Positions 17,382-25,966 of a stretch of DNA of 64,000 bases are shown piece after piece. Every line of letters begins with the position of its first letter. Positions within the stretch are counted from its first letter, which is position 1. Made by a program: the position numbers and the translations under genes. Under the pieces are notes generated by a model. It was not told the origin of the DNA, made no database searches, and saw nothing but the letters and a program-made list of their open reading frames with translations. This stretch comes from Streptomyces spinoverrucosus (GTDB lineage: Bacteria; Actinomycetota; Actinomycetes; Streptomycetales; Streptomycetaceae). The stretch is taken from the NCBI RefSeq assembly GCF_006539505.1, contig NZ_BJND01000032.1:62001-126000 (forward strand), written 5' to 3'.

Positions 17382-18347
17382 CTACTGACCAGTAGAAACG
17401 GCGTCCTCCGCCGCTTTGAAGGCGATGCCGTCGAGGATGTCGTGCTCGCTCACCACGACCTCCCCGGCGCCGATCCGTTCCATGATCGAGAGCAGCACCA
17501 GCGCTCCCGCCGCGATGACGTCAACTCGCCCCGGATGCATGGAGGGTACGGCCGCACGCTCGGCGTGCGTGGAGTGCAGCAGCCAGTCGGTGATCTCGCG
17601 GACCCGGCCCAGGGTGACCCGGGAGTGATGGATGCGGGTCGAGTCGTACTCGGGTAGGTCCTGGGCGATCGCCGACACCGTGGTGACCGAACCGGCGAGC
17701 CCCACCAGCGTCTTCGCCTCCCGCAGCGGCACCGTCCGCTCGGCGAGGTCGAGGGCCGCCTCGATGTCGGCCCGCATCGCCGCGATCTGCTCCTCTGAGG
17801 GCGGGTCGGAGACCACGCCGTCGCGGACCAGGTGACGCTCGGTCATCCGCACGCAGCCGACGTCAACGGAGCGCGCCGCGCGGACGTGCTCCTCACCGAC
17901 GACGAACTCGGTCGACCCGCCGCCGATGTCCACCACCAGGTAGGGCTTGGGCAGGTGATCGTGCTCCGCCAGTTCCTTCGTCGCGCCCGTGAAGGAGAAC
18001 TCGGCCTCCTGGTCCCCGGTGATGACCTCGGGCTCGACCCCCAGGATGTCCATGACCCCGCGCACGAACTCGTCCCGGTTCTCGGCGTCCCGGGAGGCGG
18101 ACGTGGCGACGAAGCGGAGCCGCTCGGCGCCGTGCTCCTTGATGATCGCCGCATAGTCGCGGCAGGCGGCGAAGGTGCGCTCCAGCGCCTCGGGGGCGAG
18201 CCGGCCCGTGCGGTCGACGCCCTGGCCGAGGCGCACGATGGTCATGCGGCGGTCCAGATCGACGAGTTCCCCGGTGGCCGGGTCGACATCGGCGACGAGG
18301 AGCCGGATGGAGTTCGTACCGCAGTCGATGGCGGCCACATGGGTCAC
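17382..18347 (-). CDS. Ppx/GppA exopolyphosphatase family protein
   Basis: A 321-residue cytosolic ASKHA-fold phosphatase that removes phosphate from polyphosphate or (p)ppGpp-type substrates. AIDCGTNSIRLLVADV is the phosphate-1 motif, ATSASRDAENRDEF the characteristic family block, and VVDIGGGSTEFVVG the phosphate-2 motif. It is the short actinobacterial form lacking the C-terminal HD domain of E. coli Ppx. The GTG start at 18347 overlaps the upstream stop (GTGA) and has AGGAGG seven bases before it, so it is translationally coupled to the DUF501 gene in a divIC-DUF501-ppx operon. Confidence 0.9.
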   Translation of the reverse strand: MTHVAAIDCGTNSIRLLVADVDPATGELVDLDRRMTIVRLGQGVDRTGRLAPEALERTFAACRDYAAIIKEHGAERLRFVATSASRDAENRDEFVRGVMDILGVEPEVITGDQEAEFSFTGATKELAEHDHLPKPYLVVDIGGGSTEFVVGEEHVRAARSVDVGCVRMTERHLVRDGVVSDPPSEEQIAAMRADIEAALDLAERTVPLREAKTLVGLAGSVTTVSAIAQDLPEYDSTRIHHSRVTLGRVREITDWLLHSTHAERAAVPSMHPGRVDVIAAGALVLLSIMERIGAGEVVVSEHDILDGIAFKAAEDAVSTGQ

Positions 18348-18913
18348 TGGTCGTCCTCCTCGTTCGCCCCGGAGTTCGCCACGGAGTCCCCCGCGGAGTT
18401 CACCCCGGACACACACGGCCCCTTGCGCCACCACTCCGGCAGCATGGCCAGGGCCTCGTCGCCGAGCGGGTTCACGCCCGGCCCGGCCGCCAGGGAGTGG
18501 GCGACCAGCACGTGCAGGCACTTCACCCGGTCCGGCATGCCGCCCGCGCTCGGAAAGCCCTTCAGCTCCTCGATCTCGTCCCGGCGCCGGATGTAGTCCT
18601 CGTGCGCGGCGCGGTACGCCGCGGCGAGCTCCGGGTCGCTCTCCAGCCGGGCCGTCATCTCCTTCATCACGCCCTCGGCCTCCAGTGTGCCGATGGCGGA
18701 CGAGGCCCGCGGGCACGTCAGGTAGTACAGCGTCGGGAAGGGCGTACCGTCGGGCAGCCGCGGGGCCGTCTCCACGACGTCCGGCTGCCCGCACGGGCAC
18801 CGGTGCGCGATCGCGCGCAGTCCGCGCGGCGGCCGCCCGAGCTGCTGCTTGAAGGCCTCGACGTCCGCGTCGGTGGGCTCGGTGCGCGGGGTGGGCGGCG
18901 GGGGCGTTTGCAT
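18344..18913 (-). CDS. DUF501 domain-containing protein
   Basis: A 189-residue soluble protein. CPCGQPDVVETAPRLPDGTPFPTLYYLTCP with its Cys pair, then an ASSAIGTLEAEGVMKEM helix and a KCLHVLVAHSLAAGPGVNPLGDEAL segment, is the DUF501 pattern found next to divIC and ppx in actinobacteria. Function is unknown; the Cys/His residues (CPCG, TCP, KCLH) could bind a metal. The acidic tail after residue 170 is low complexity. It lies between divIC (19-base gap) and ppx (4-base overlap), so co-transcription is very likely. Confidence 0.82.
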   Translation of the reverse strand: MQTPPPPTPRTEPTDADVEAFKQQLGRPPRGLRAIAHRCPCGQPDVVETAPRLPDGTPFPTLYYLTCPRASSAIGTLEAEGVMKEMTARLESDPELAAAYRAAHEDYIRRRDEIEELKGFPSAGGMPDRVKCLHVLVAHSLAAGPGVNPLGDEALAMLPEWWRKGPCVSGVNSAGDSVANSGANEEDDQ

Positions 18914-18932
18914 GACGTTCTTTCTCTTGTGG

Positions 18933-19409
18933 TCACTGGTCGGAGGCGTCCGACTTGTCGACGCCGTCCCAGACGTTCGTGTACCAGGGGCGGTCGGCCA
19001 CACCCAGGTCGGTGCGCGACTGCTTGACCGCGTCCGGGTCGATCACGATGTAGCCGGTCTCGTCGGGCATGACGTAGTGCAGCCGCTCGCGGATCTGCTG
19101 CTCCGCGTACGCGTCGTCCTGCCAGCGTGCCTTGAGGTCGCGCAGTTCCTCGACCCGCTGCTGGGCCTGTTCCTTCTCCCGCCGCAGGTCGGCGATCTCG
19201 GCGCGCTGGGCGACGTACTGCCTTATCGGGTAGGCGAGGGCGACGACCAGGGAGCAGACGACGAGGGCGAGCAGGGCGGCGCGGCCGGTGAGCCGGGAGC
19301 GGCGGGCCTGGCGGCGGGTCTGCGAGCGGTAGACGCGGGCCGCCGTCTGCTCGCCGAGCAGCCGGATCCTGGTCGCGGTGGAGAAACGGTCCCGGTCCTT
19401 CACGGCCAT
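18933..19409 (-). CDS. divIC: Septum formation initiator DivIC/FtsB
   Basis: A 158-residue bitopic membrane protein of the divisome that joins FtsL and FtsQ/DivIB at the septum. It has a basic cytosolic N terminus with an RRQARRSRL cluster, one transmembrane helix (about residues 40-60), then an extracytoplasmic leucine-zipper-like coiled coil (IADLRREKEQAQQRVEEL) and the conserved ERLHYVMPDETGYIVIDPD segment. The ATG at 19409 follows GGGAGG by about 11 bases. It lies directly downstream of eno, as in other Streptomyces. In Streptomyces the divisome is dispensable for growth and needed for sporulation septation. Confidence 0.9.
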   Translation of the reverse strand: MAVKDRDRFSTATRIRLLGEQTAARVYRSQTRRQARRSRLTGRAALLALVVCSLVVALAYPIRQYVAQRAEIADLRREKEQAQQRVEELRDLKARWQDDAYAEQQIRERLHYVMPDETGYIVIDPDAVKQSRTDLGVADRPWYTNVWDGVDKSDASDQ

Positions 19410-19503
19410 CTGGCTTCCGCCTCCCGTCCACGCGCGTACGTCCCCGCACACGGTACGGGACCGGGTGCGGGGACGTACGTACGACGCTTCCTACTGTCTG
19501 TTG

Positions 19504-20784
19504 TCAGCCCTTGAAGCGGGGGAAGGCCGAGCGGCCCGCGTACACCGCGGCGTCGTCGAGGATCTCCTCGATGCGCAGCAGCTGGTTGTACTTGGCGACG
19601 CGCTCGGAGCGGGCCGGGGCGCCGGTCTTGATCTGGCCGCAGTTGGTGGCGACGGCCAGGTCGGCGATGGTGACGTCCTCGGTCTCGCCGGAGCGGTGGG
19701 ACATCATGCACTTGAAGCCGTTGCGCTGGGCCAGCTCGACGGCGTCCAGGGTCTCGGTCAGCGAGCCGATCTGGTTGACCTTGACGAGCAGCGCGTTGGC
19801 CGCGCCCTCCTCGATGCCGCGGGCCAGGCGCTCCGGGTTGGTGACGAACAGGTCGTCGCCGACGAGCTGGACCTTGTCACCGAGCTTGGCGGTGATGGTC
19901 TTCCAGCCCTCCCAGTCGTCCTCGAACAGCGGGTCCTCGATGGAGACCAGCGGGTACGCCTCGACCAGCTCGGCGTAGTACTCGGTCATCTCGGTGGCCG
20001 AGCGCTCCTTGCCCTCGAAGACGTACACGCCGTCCTTGTAGAACTCGGACGCGGCCACGTCGAGCGCGAGGGCGATCTGCTCGCCGGGGGTGTAGCCGGC
20101 CTCCTTGATGGCCTCGAGGATGAGGTCGAGGGCGGCGCGGTTGGAGTCCAGGTTCGGGGCGAAGCCGCCCTCGTCGCCGAGGCCGGTGGCCAGGCCCTTG
20201 CTCTTCAGGACCTTCTTCAGCGTGTGGTAGACCTCGGCGCCCCAGCGCAGGGCCTCGGAGAAGGACTCCGCGCCGATCGGGGCGATCATGAACTCCTGGA
20301 TGTCCACGTTGGAGTCGGCGTGCGAGCCGCCGTTCAGGATGTTCATCATCGGCACCGGCAGCAGGTGCGCGTTGGGGCCGCCCAGGTAGCGGAAGAGGGG
20401 GAGGTCGCTGGCCTCGGAGGCGGCGTGCGCGACGGCGAGCGAGACGCCGAGGATGGCGTTGGCGCCGAGGGAGCCCTTGTTGTCGGTGGCGTCCAGGTCG
20501 AACATCGCCTGGTCGATCAGGCGCTGCTCGGTGGCGTCGTAGCCGACCAGCTCAGGGCCGATCTGCTCGATGACGGCCAGGACGGCCTTCTCGACGCCCT
20601 TGCCGAGGTAACGGTTGGGGTCGCCGTCGCGGAGCTCGATGGCCTCGAAGGCGCCCGTGGAGGCGCCGGACGGGACGGCGGCACGACCCGTGCTGCCGTC
20701 GTCGAGGCCGACCTCGACCTCGACCGTGGGGTTGCCTCGGGAGTCCAGGATTTCCCGGGCTACGACGACGTCGATGGACGGCAC
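19504..20784 (-). CDS. eno: Enolase
   Basis: A 426-residue glycolytic enzyme interconverting 2-phosphoglycerate and phosphoenolpyruvate. All active-site blocks are present: SGASTGAFEAIELRDGD, the His loop NGGSHADSNVDIQEF, GDEGGFAPN with the catalytic Glu, the metal ligands in DVAASEF, EDPLFEDDW and GDDLFVTN, the signature LLVKVNQIGSLTET with the catalytic Lys, and SHRSGETED. The GTG at 20784 is preferred over the ATG at 20790 because AAGGAG abuts the ATG but lies six bases before the GTG, and the protein then starts MPSIDVVVAREILDSRGNP as enolases do. It heads a leftward run with divIC. Confidence 0.97.
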   Translation of the reverse strand: MPSIDVVVAREILDSRGNPTVEVEVGLDDGSTGRAAVPSGASTGAFEAIELRDGDPNRYLGKGVEKAVLAVIEQIGPELVGYDATEQRLIDQAMFDLDATDNKGSLGANAILGVSLAVAHAASEASDLPLFRYLGGPNAHLLPVPMMNILNGGSHADSNVDIQEFMIAPIGAESFSEALRWGAEVYHTLKKVLKSKGLATGLGDEGGFAPNLDSNRAALDLILEAIKEAGYTPGEQIALALDVAASEFYKDGVYVFEGKERSATEMTEYYAELVEAYPLVSIEDPLFEDDWEGWKTITAKLGDKVQLVGDDLFVTNPERLARGIEEGAANALLVKVNQIGSLTETLDAVELAQRNGFKCMMSHRSGETEDVTIADLAVATNCGQIKTGAPARSERVAKYNQLLRIEEILDDAAVYAGRSAFPRFKG

Positions 20785-20952
20785 GAGCATCTCCTTCGTG
20801 GATGTGACGCGGTTTAGCAGGACCGCAGCGGCTCTGCGAGACGAGCCTAACCGGCTCCGTGCGATCGGCCAGCCGGTCGCCCACCCCGTGGACGGAACCG
20901 AGAGTAAATTGTTTCCGAACGGAACAAAGACGCCGGTGGGCAACGGTGACAC

Positions 20953-21000
20953 AAAAAGCCCCGCCCCGGTGCGTACGGGGGAACACGCACCGGGGCGGGG
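20953..21000 (-). terminator. Canonical Rho-independent terminator of the first rpf gene
   Basis: Perfect 16-base arms (20959-20974 and 20985-21000, beginning CCCCGCCCCGG) with a 10-base loop. On the minus strand the stem is followed by GCTTTTTG, a true T-run, which is uncommon in Streptomyces. Confidence 0.92.
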
Positions 21001-21064
21001 AGCCCGTGGGGAACGGGGGGAACCCTCACGGGAGTCCGTCCCTCGGACCGTAGCTGGACCCGTA

Positions 21065-21763
21065 TTACTTCAGGTGCAGCTGCTGGCCCGGGTAGATGAG
21101 GTCGGCGTCCTCGACGATGTCCTTGTTCAGCTCGAACAGCTTCTCCCAGCCGCCCTTGACATCGTGCTCGGCGGCGATGGTGCTGAGGGTGTCGCCCTCG
21201 ACAACCTTGTACTCGCCGTCACCCTTCTTGACCTTGCCGCCGGTCGGGGTGGTGACCGTCTCCTTCGCGGCCGGACGCTCCTGCGAACGGGAGGCCGACT
21301 GCTGCTCGGTCGCACGCGTGCTGGTCTCGGTGCTCTGCTCGGTGCTCTGCGACGAGCCGCTGTCGGTGGAGCCGCCGCCGGTGTAGGTGGCGTTCGACAG
21401 GCCCTTGCCGCAGTGCGGCCAGGCGCCCTTGCCCTGACCCGCGAGCACCTTCTCGGCGATCTGTATCTGCTGCGCCTTGCTGGCCTGGTCGGCCGTGGCG
21501 GCGTACTGCGTACCGCCGTACGCAGCCCAGGTCGAGGCGGAGAACTGCAGACCGCCGTAGTAGCCGTTGCCGGTGTTGATGGACCAGTTGCCGCCGGACT
21601 CGCACTGGGCGACCGCGTCCCACTCGGAGGCGGTGGCGGCGGAGGCGTTGCCGGCCGCCATCAGCGGGGCGGCGACGGCGGCGGCACCGGTGACACCGAC
21701 GGCGGCGATGGCGCGAGCGGTCTTGGACGGACGACGGTGCTTGCCCTTGCCGGAAAACAGCAT
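21065..21763 (-). CDS. rpfA: Resuscitation-promoting factor (Rpf) with LysM domain
   Basis: A 232-residue secreted muralytic enzyme. It has a signal peptide (1-42), the Rpf lysozyme-like domain (about 44-120) with catalytic Glu55 in QCESGGNW and the paired Cys (QCESG, PHCGK) that form the family disulfide, a Ser/Thr/Gln linker, and a C-terminal LysM domain (about 183-231) for peptidoglycan binding. It cleaves peptidoglycan during spore germination and exit from dormancy. The ATG at 21763 has GAGGGGA upstream, inside the 3' part of the riboswitch region. By order it matches S. coelicolor rpfA. Regulation by c-di-AMP through the leader is expected. Confidence 0.9.
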   Translation of the reverse strand: MLFSGKGKHRRPSKTARAIAAVGVTGAAAVAAPLMAAGNASAATASEWDAVAQCESGGNWSINTGNGYYGGLQFSASTWAAYGGTQYAATADQASKAQQIQIAEKVLAGQGKGAWPHCGKGLSNATYTGGGSTDSGSSQSTEQSTETSTRATEQQSASRSQERPAAKETVTTPTGGKVKKGDGEYKVVEGDTLSTIAAEHDVKGGWEKLFELNKDIVEDADLIYPGQQLHLK

Positions 21764-21774
21764 GGTTGGATCCC

Positions 21775-21945
21775 CTCACCGACGCCTGCGAGGTGAGCTG
21801 TCGGGTTCGGGCCGGTTGAGTTGCCCGGCCACACCTCCGTGGGAGGCGTGGCTTCACCCCAAGCCGGTTCCGGCGCTGAGTCGCCTCAACTGCCGGGCCC
21901 GGCACTTACCTTGGGTCCCCCGCTCCTGCCTACGGCGCTTGACGC
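21775..21945 (-). ncRNA. ydaO/yuaA c-di-AMP riboswitch
   Basis: Read on the minus strand, the leader has the conserved blocks of this class in order: GGGGGACCCAAGGTAAGTG, a GGCGACTCAG segment, GGGGTGAAGCC, GGGCAACTCAACC, CCCGAACCCGACAGCTCACC and TCGCAGGCGTCGGTGAGG. Such riboswitches are known upstream of rpf genes in actinobacteria and switch off expression when c-di-AMP is high. Edges are approximate, as I placed them by motif rather than by covariance model. The ribosome site of the rpf gene follows at once. Confidence 0.88.
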
Positions 21946-22156
21946 GACGACTGTTCCCGGGCGGCCGCTGGCAGGATTCGGCGTTGCGGCAACCGGGGCT
22001 CGTGTTGGCGAGCGGTCATGACCGTAGACACGCGATCGGCGGAATTTCAAAGACGATCAGGGCTTCTGAGACTCATCCCACACTTTCGCCAAACCGGACA
22101 TTCGGCTCGAAGTGTGACGTGAACTCCCGCTGTTCGTGGGCTGTTTCCGGCGCCTG

Positions 22157-23287
22157 CTAGCTACCCGACTCGACCCCGACATCCAGCGTCTGACCGGGGA
22201 GGATGAGGTTCGGGTCGGTGCCGAGGGAGTCCTTGTTCTCGGCGTAGAGGGTGGACCATCCGCCTTGCACACCAAGGGAGTCGGCGATCCCCGCGAGGCT
22301 GTCGCCCTCCCGGACGGTGTACGAACCGTCGGCAGCGGCGCGGGTGGTGGCACCACTGCGCGAGGCGTGCCGCCCGGAGGATTCGACGGTACGACCGTCC
22401 GCCGCTTCCTCGTTCGCGCTGTCCCCGCGGTGCTTGCCGAGGCCGAGGAGGGCGCCCGTGTCGGTGAGGTTCGAGGTGCTCGGCGTACTCGATGACACGT
22501 CAGGAGACGGGGAGTTCAGTACGGATTCGCCCGATTCGGGGGATTGACTGGACTCGGACCCCGAGGAGGGGGTGGAGGTGCCGGAAGGGGTGGAGGGCGT
22601 CGAGGAGGTGGAGCCGGAGGACGGGGTGGATTCGGAGGATTCAGTGGATTCGGTGGGATTGGCCGAATTCGTAGGCGTGTCGGATCCGCTGGGCTCATTG
22701 GAGCTGTCGACCCCATTGGAACTGTTGGAACCATTCGACCCGTTGGCCGCACTTGAGCCGTCGGAGCTGGCGGTACCGCCGGAGTAGGAGCCGCTGGACG
22801 AGTTGGACAATCCAAGCGAGTTGGACAGACTGCCCGAATCACCGGATCTCGTATCCAACGGCGTACTAGACGCGTCACCGGCCACACCCGTGTCGACCCG
22901 CGCCGACGCGGAGTCCGTGTCGAGCCCCACGAGCGGACCGCAGGTCGCCCACGCGCCGACACCCTGGTCCGCGAGGACCTTCTCGGCGACGGCGATCTGC
23001 TGCGAACGGCTGGCCCGGTCCGCGCTCGCGGCGTAGGTGAGACCGCCGTACTTCTCCCAGTCGTCCTGGGAGAGTTGCAGCCCGCCGTAGTACCCGTTGC
23101 CCGTGTCGGCACTCCAGGAGCCACCGGTCTCGCACTCCGCGACGCGGTCCCAGGTCGTCCCGCTGGCCGCGCTCGCGCCGGTGGCGCCGAGGAGGGGAAT
23201 GGCGATGGCTGAGCCGGTCACACCGGCGGCGACGACGAGAGCGGGTGCCTGGCGGGGGCGACGGTGACGACCGTTCCCGGAGAGCAT
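22157..23287 (-). CDS. rpfC: Second Rpf-like muralytic enzyme with long Ser-rich linker and LysM
   Basis: A 376-residue secreted protein. It has a signal peptide (about 1-41), the Rpf domain (about 43-115) with catalytic Glu53 in ECETGGSW and partner Cys in WATCGP, then ~200 residues of Ser/Gly/Asn/Thr/Pro low complexity, and a C-terminal LysM (about 325-373). The linker is far longer than in the neighbour and may span the cell wall. The ATG at 23287 has only a weak AAAGG site. It is tandem with rpfA, but has its own promoter region with a perfect palindrome. The name follows gene order in S. coelicolor and is less certain than the family. Confidence 0.85.
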   Translation of the reverse strand: MLSGNGRHRRPRQAPALVVAAGVTGSAIAIPLLGATGASAASGTTWDRVAECETGGSWSADTGNGYYGGLQLSQDDWEKYGGLTYAASADRASRSQQIAVAEKVLADQGVGAWATCGPLVGLDTDSASARVDTGVAGDASSTPLDTRSGDSGSLSNSLGLSNSSSGSYSGGTASSDGSSAANGSNGSNSSNGVDSSNEPSGSDTPTNSANPTESTESSESTPSSGSTSSTPSTPSGTSTPSSGSESSQSPESGESVLNSPSPDVSSSTPSTSNLTDTGALLGLGKHRGDSANEEAADGRTVESSGRHASRSGATTRAAADGSYTVREGDSLAGIADSLGVQGGWSTLYAENKDSLGTDPNLILPGQTLDVGVESGS

Positions 23288-23374
23288 GCGGGGGCCTTTC
23301 GCGAGACAGCAAGGACCTGCGTGGCGCTGATGGTGGGGTGCCACGCTGATGGGTGAACGTATCGGCAGTCGATC

Positions 23375-23387
23375 ACTTGTCACAAGT
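23375..23387. promoter_or_regulatory. Palindrome in the promoter of the second rpf gene
   Basis: ACTTGT-C-ACAAGT is a perfect 13-base interrupted palindrome about 88 bases upstream of the start at 23287. On the minus strand it overlaps a TTGTGA box 16 bases from GATACG, which could be -35 and -10 boxes, so a regulator bound there would cover the promoter. The regulator is unknown. Confidence 0.4.
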
Positions 23388-23494
23388 TAATGCCGCGCAG
23401 ATCACGTGAAGATCACAGAGCTGAACGCATGTCACGTTTGCGCTGGTATCGCGGGCTTGGGCCACGCCTTCGCGTCGCGCGTTCGTGCCGGTCG

Positions 23495-24775
23495 CTACGG
23501 AACGGCCGTGAACTCCACCGGCAACGTCCGCAGTCCCCGCATGATGAGCCCGCCGCGCCACCGCAGTTCGCCCGGATCCATCGCGAGTCGCAGGTCCGGT
23601 AGGCGGGTGAGGAGGGTGGCGAGCGCGGTCTGGCCCTCCAGGCGGGCGAGGGGCGCGCCGAGGCAGTAGTGGATGCCGTGGCCGTAGCCGAGGTGCTGGT
23701 TGTCACGGCGGGCGAGGTCGAGGGTGTCCGGGTCCGCGAACCGCTCCGGATCCCGGTCGGCGGCGGCGAGTACGACGAGTACGGGGTCGCCGGGTGCGAT
23801 GTCCTGGCCGCCGATGGTGAGCGGCTGCGTGGCGAAACGCCAGGTGGCGAGCTCGACGGGGCCGTCGTAGCGGAGGAGTTCCTCGACGCCGGTTTCGAGC
23901 AGGGCGCGTTCGCCCCGGGCGAGGGACTGCTCAAGGCGGGTGCGTTGCTCGGGGTGGGTGAGGAGGGCGTAGGTGCCGTTGCCGATGAGATTCACGGTGG
24001 TCTCGAAACCGGCGAACAGCAGGATGAAGGCCATGGCCGCGGCCTCGTTCTCGGTGAGGTGCTCGCCGTGGTCGGAGGCGCGGATGAGGCCGGAGATGAG
24101 GTCCTCGCCGGGGGTGGGTTCGGCGGGGAGCGCCTCGCGCTTGCGATGGATCAGCTCGGAGAGATAGCCGCGCATCATCTTCACCGACCGCGCGACTCCG
24201 CCCCGAGGGCCCCCGCCGTGCCGGATCATCATGCCCGCCCAGTCCCGGAAGTCGTCCTGGTCCTCGCGGGGAACGCCGAGCATGTCGCAGATGGCGTAGA
24301 TCGGGAGCGGGAAGGCGAACTCGTGGATGAGGTCGGCGGAGCCGTTGCGCGCGAACCGGCCGATGAGGTCGTCGGTGAGCTCCTGCACGCGCGGCGCGAA
24401 CTCGGCGACACGGCGCGGTGTGAACGCCTTCGACACGAGCCGCCGCAGCCGGGTGTGGTCCGGCGGATCGATGTTGAGCAGATGCGTCATCAACTCGGCC
24501 TTGCGCTCACCTGGGATACCCGTCTTCCCCTTGGCGTGCGCGGGCTCGTCGTGATGCGCGGGATTCTTCGACAGCCGCTGGTCGGCGAGGGCCTGCTTGG
24601 CATCGGCGTAACGGGTGACCAGCCAGGCCTCCACCCCGCTGGGCAGCTTCGTCCTGTGCACGGGGGCGTGCTCGCGCAGCCAGGCGTAGGCGGGGTAGGG
24701 GTCGGTCGCGAACTCCCAGGTGAAGAGTTCGGGTGCGGGAGCGCCGTGGGCGCCGGGGTGGGGGTGGTCGGTCAC
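23495..24775 (-). CDS. Cytochrome P450 (CYP107-like)
   Basis: A 426-residue heme monooxygenase. It has the I-helix AGFETTVN oxygen-binding motif, the K-helix EELLR (ExxR), and the heme-ligand loop HLGYGHGIHYCLGAPLAR with Cys as fifth ligand; Tyr replaces the usual first Phe of the loop. It fits the bacterial class I soluble family and, by gene order, the CYP107U1 position of S. coelicolor. No ferredoxin or reductase gene is adjacent, so redox partners act in trans. The GTG start overlaps the mazG stop (GTGA), so it is translationally coupled to mazG. The substrate is unknown. Confidence 0.92.
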   Translation of the reverse strand: MTDHPHPGAHGAPAPELFTWEFATDPYPAYAWLREHAPVHRTKLPSGVEAWLVTRYADAKQALADQRLSKNPAHHDEPAHAKGKTGIPGERKAELMTHLLNIDPPDHTRLRRLVSKAFTPRRVAEFAPRVQELTDDLIGRFARNGSADLIHEFAFPLPIYAICDMLGVPREDQDDFRDWAGMMIRHGGGPRGGVARSVKMMRGYLSELIHRKREALPAEPTPGEDLISGLIRASDHGEHLTENEAAAMAFILLFAGFETTVNLIGNGTYALLTHPEQRTRLEQSLARGERALLETGVEELLRYDGPVELATWRFATQPLTIGGQDIAPGDPVLVVLAAADRDPERFADPDTLDLARRDNQHLGYGHGIHYCLGAPLARLEGQTALATLLTRLPDLRLAMDPGELRWRGGLIMRGLRTLPVEFTAVP

Positions 24776-25842
24776 TCCTCGACGGTATCCACAGTCGGGT
24801 GCGCCTCGGCGTCCTGGTGGTCCGCACGGACCTCCCGTATCGCCTCCGGGCCCACGCCTTCGGCCTCCCTGATCCCGTCCCGATACGCCCGGGCCGCCGC
24901 CCGCAGTGCCGCCTCCGGGTCCACGCCCTCCGCCTCGGCGCGTATCGCCAGCGTCAGCAGCTCGTACCCGATGCCCTCGCCCTTCGGCAGCGGCACGTCC
25001 AGTCCCGCCGAGCGCACGCGGGACGCCAGCTTCGCCGCGAGGGCCAGGCCGGGCTGGTGCAGCGGGATGCCCTCGGTCACCGAGGTCCGCTGCTTCTCCT
25101 GGGCCTTCGTGCGCAGCCAATGTTCCTTGACCTCCTCGGGGGTGGAGGCGGTCTCCTCGCCGAAGACATGCGGGTGACGGTGGATGAGCTTGGCGACGAT
25201 GGTGGCCGCGACGTCGTCGATGGAGAAGGGGGTGTCCGGGTCCTCCTCGGCTATCCGGGCGTGGAAGACGACTTGGAGGAGGACGTCGCCCAGTTCCTCA
25301 CGGAGTTCGTCGCGGTCGCCGTCCTCGATCGCCTCGACGAGTTCGTAGGCCTCCTCGATGCCGTACTTCGCCAGGCCCTGGTGGGTCTGCCGGGACGACC
25401 AGGGGCACTCGGCGCGGATGCGGTCCATGACCTGGACGAGGTCGAGCAGGCGGGCGCCGGGCAGGTCGTAGGAGGCGGGGAGCAGCTCCAGCTCCGGCAT
25501 ATGGAACCGCCCGCTGCCGGCGAGCCGCGCCAGGCCGTCCGTCAGGACCGGCTCGCCCTCGCCGGTGGCGACGACGACCACGGTCTGCCCGCCCGGGCAC
25601 ACGTCGACCAGTTCCTCGGCGGTCGGCGAGGCCTCCTCGACCGATATCCCCGCCTCCCGCAGATACGGCAGCTGCGGATGCGCCCCGTCCCCGCACAGCA
25701 CCCGGTCCGCGGCGTGCAGGGCCTGCCACGCGGGCCAGGAGAGCAGGCCGGGGGCGACGCGGTGGCTGGTGGTGAGCAGGACGATACGGCCGGGGGCGTC
25801 CTGACCGGCGTCAGGAGTGCTGTCGAAGCTGGTTGCGTTCAC
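24772..25842 (-). CDS. mazG: MazG family nucleoside triphosphate pyrophosphohydrolase
   Basis: A 356-residue housecleaning enzyme that hydrolyses non-canonical NTPs to NMP and pyrophosphate. The N-terminal ~130 residues resemble a reduced tetrapyrrole-methylase-like domain, as in other actinobacterial MazG. The MazG domain has IRAECPWSSRQTHQGLAKYGIEEAYE with the metal-binding EExxE and ELGDVLLQVVFHARIAEED. Two GTG starts are possible (25860 and 25842); neither has a strong ribosome site, and I prefer the second because it puts NATSFDSTP before the conserved GRIVLLTTS strand. It is translationally coupled to the P450. Confidence 0.88.
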   Translation of the reverse strand: MNATSFDSTPDAGQDAPGRIVLLTTSHRVAPGLLSWPAWQALHAADRVLCGDGAHPQLPYLREAGISVEEASPTAEELVDVCPGGQTVVVVATGEGEPVLTDGLARLAGSGRFHMPELELLPASYDLPGARLLDLVQVMDRIRAECPWSSRQTHQGLAKYGIEEAYELVEAIEDGDRDELREELGDVLLQVVFHARIAEEDPDTPFSIDDVAATIVAKLIHRHPHVFGEETASTPEEVKEHWLRTKAQEKQRTSVTEGIPLHQPGLALAAKLASRVRSAGLDVPLPKGEGIGYELLTLAIRAEAEGVDPEAALRAAARAYRDGIREAEGVGPEAIREVRADHQDAEAHPTVDTVEE

Positions 25843-25966
25843 GATCCGAACGTAACCCACGCCGCCGACAAGGCCGTGAGTTATCCACAGGCGGGGGTGC
25901 GATCATCGGATGAACGGCATGAGATCAGCACCTGCGCGTACCGCTACACGACCTCCGGCCGCACCG

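Noticed and set aside
17271..17657. Plus-strand frame starting inside the Rex operator
   Set aside because: It begins in an operator, runs antisense to the phosphatase gene and has no domain or codon support.
17382..18800. Longer version of the Ppx/GppA gene with about 150 extra N-terminal residues
   Set aside because: The added part is Arg/Gly-rich shadow sequence of the DUF501 gene. The GTG at 18347 with AGGAGG starts directly at the phosphate-binding fold.
23495..25120. N-terminally extended P450
   Set aside because: The extra residues are the out-of-frame image of mazG. The GTG at 24775 overlaps the mazG stop and gives a normal P450 length.
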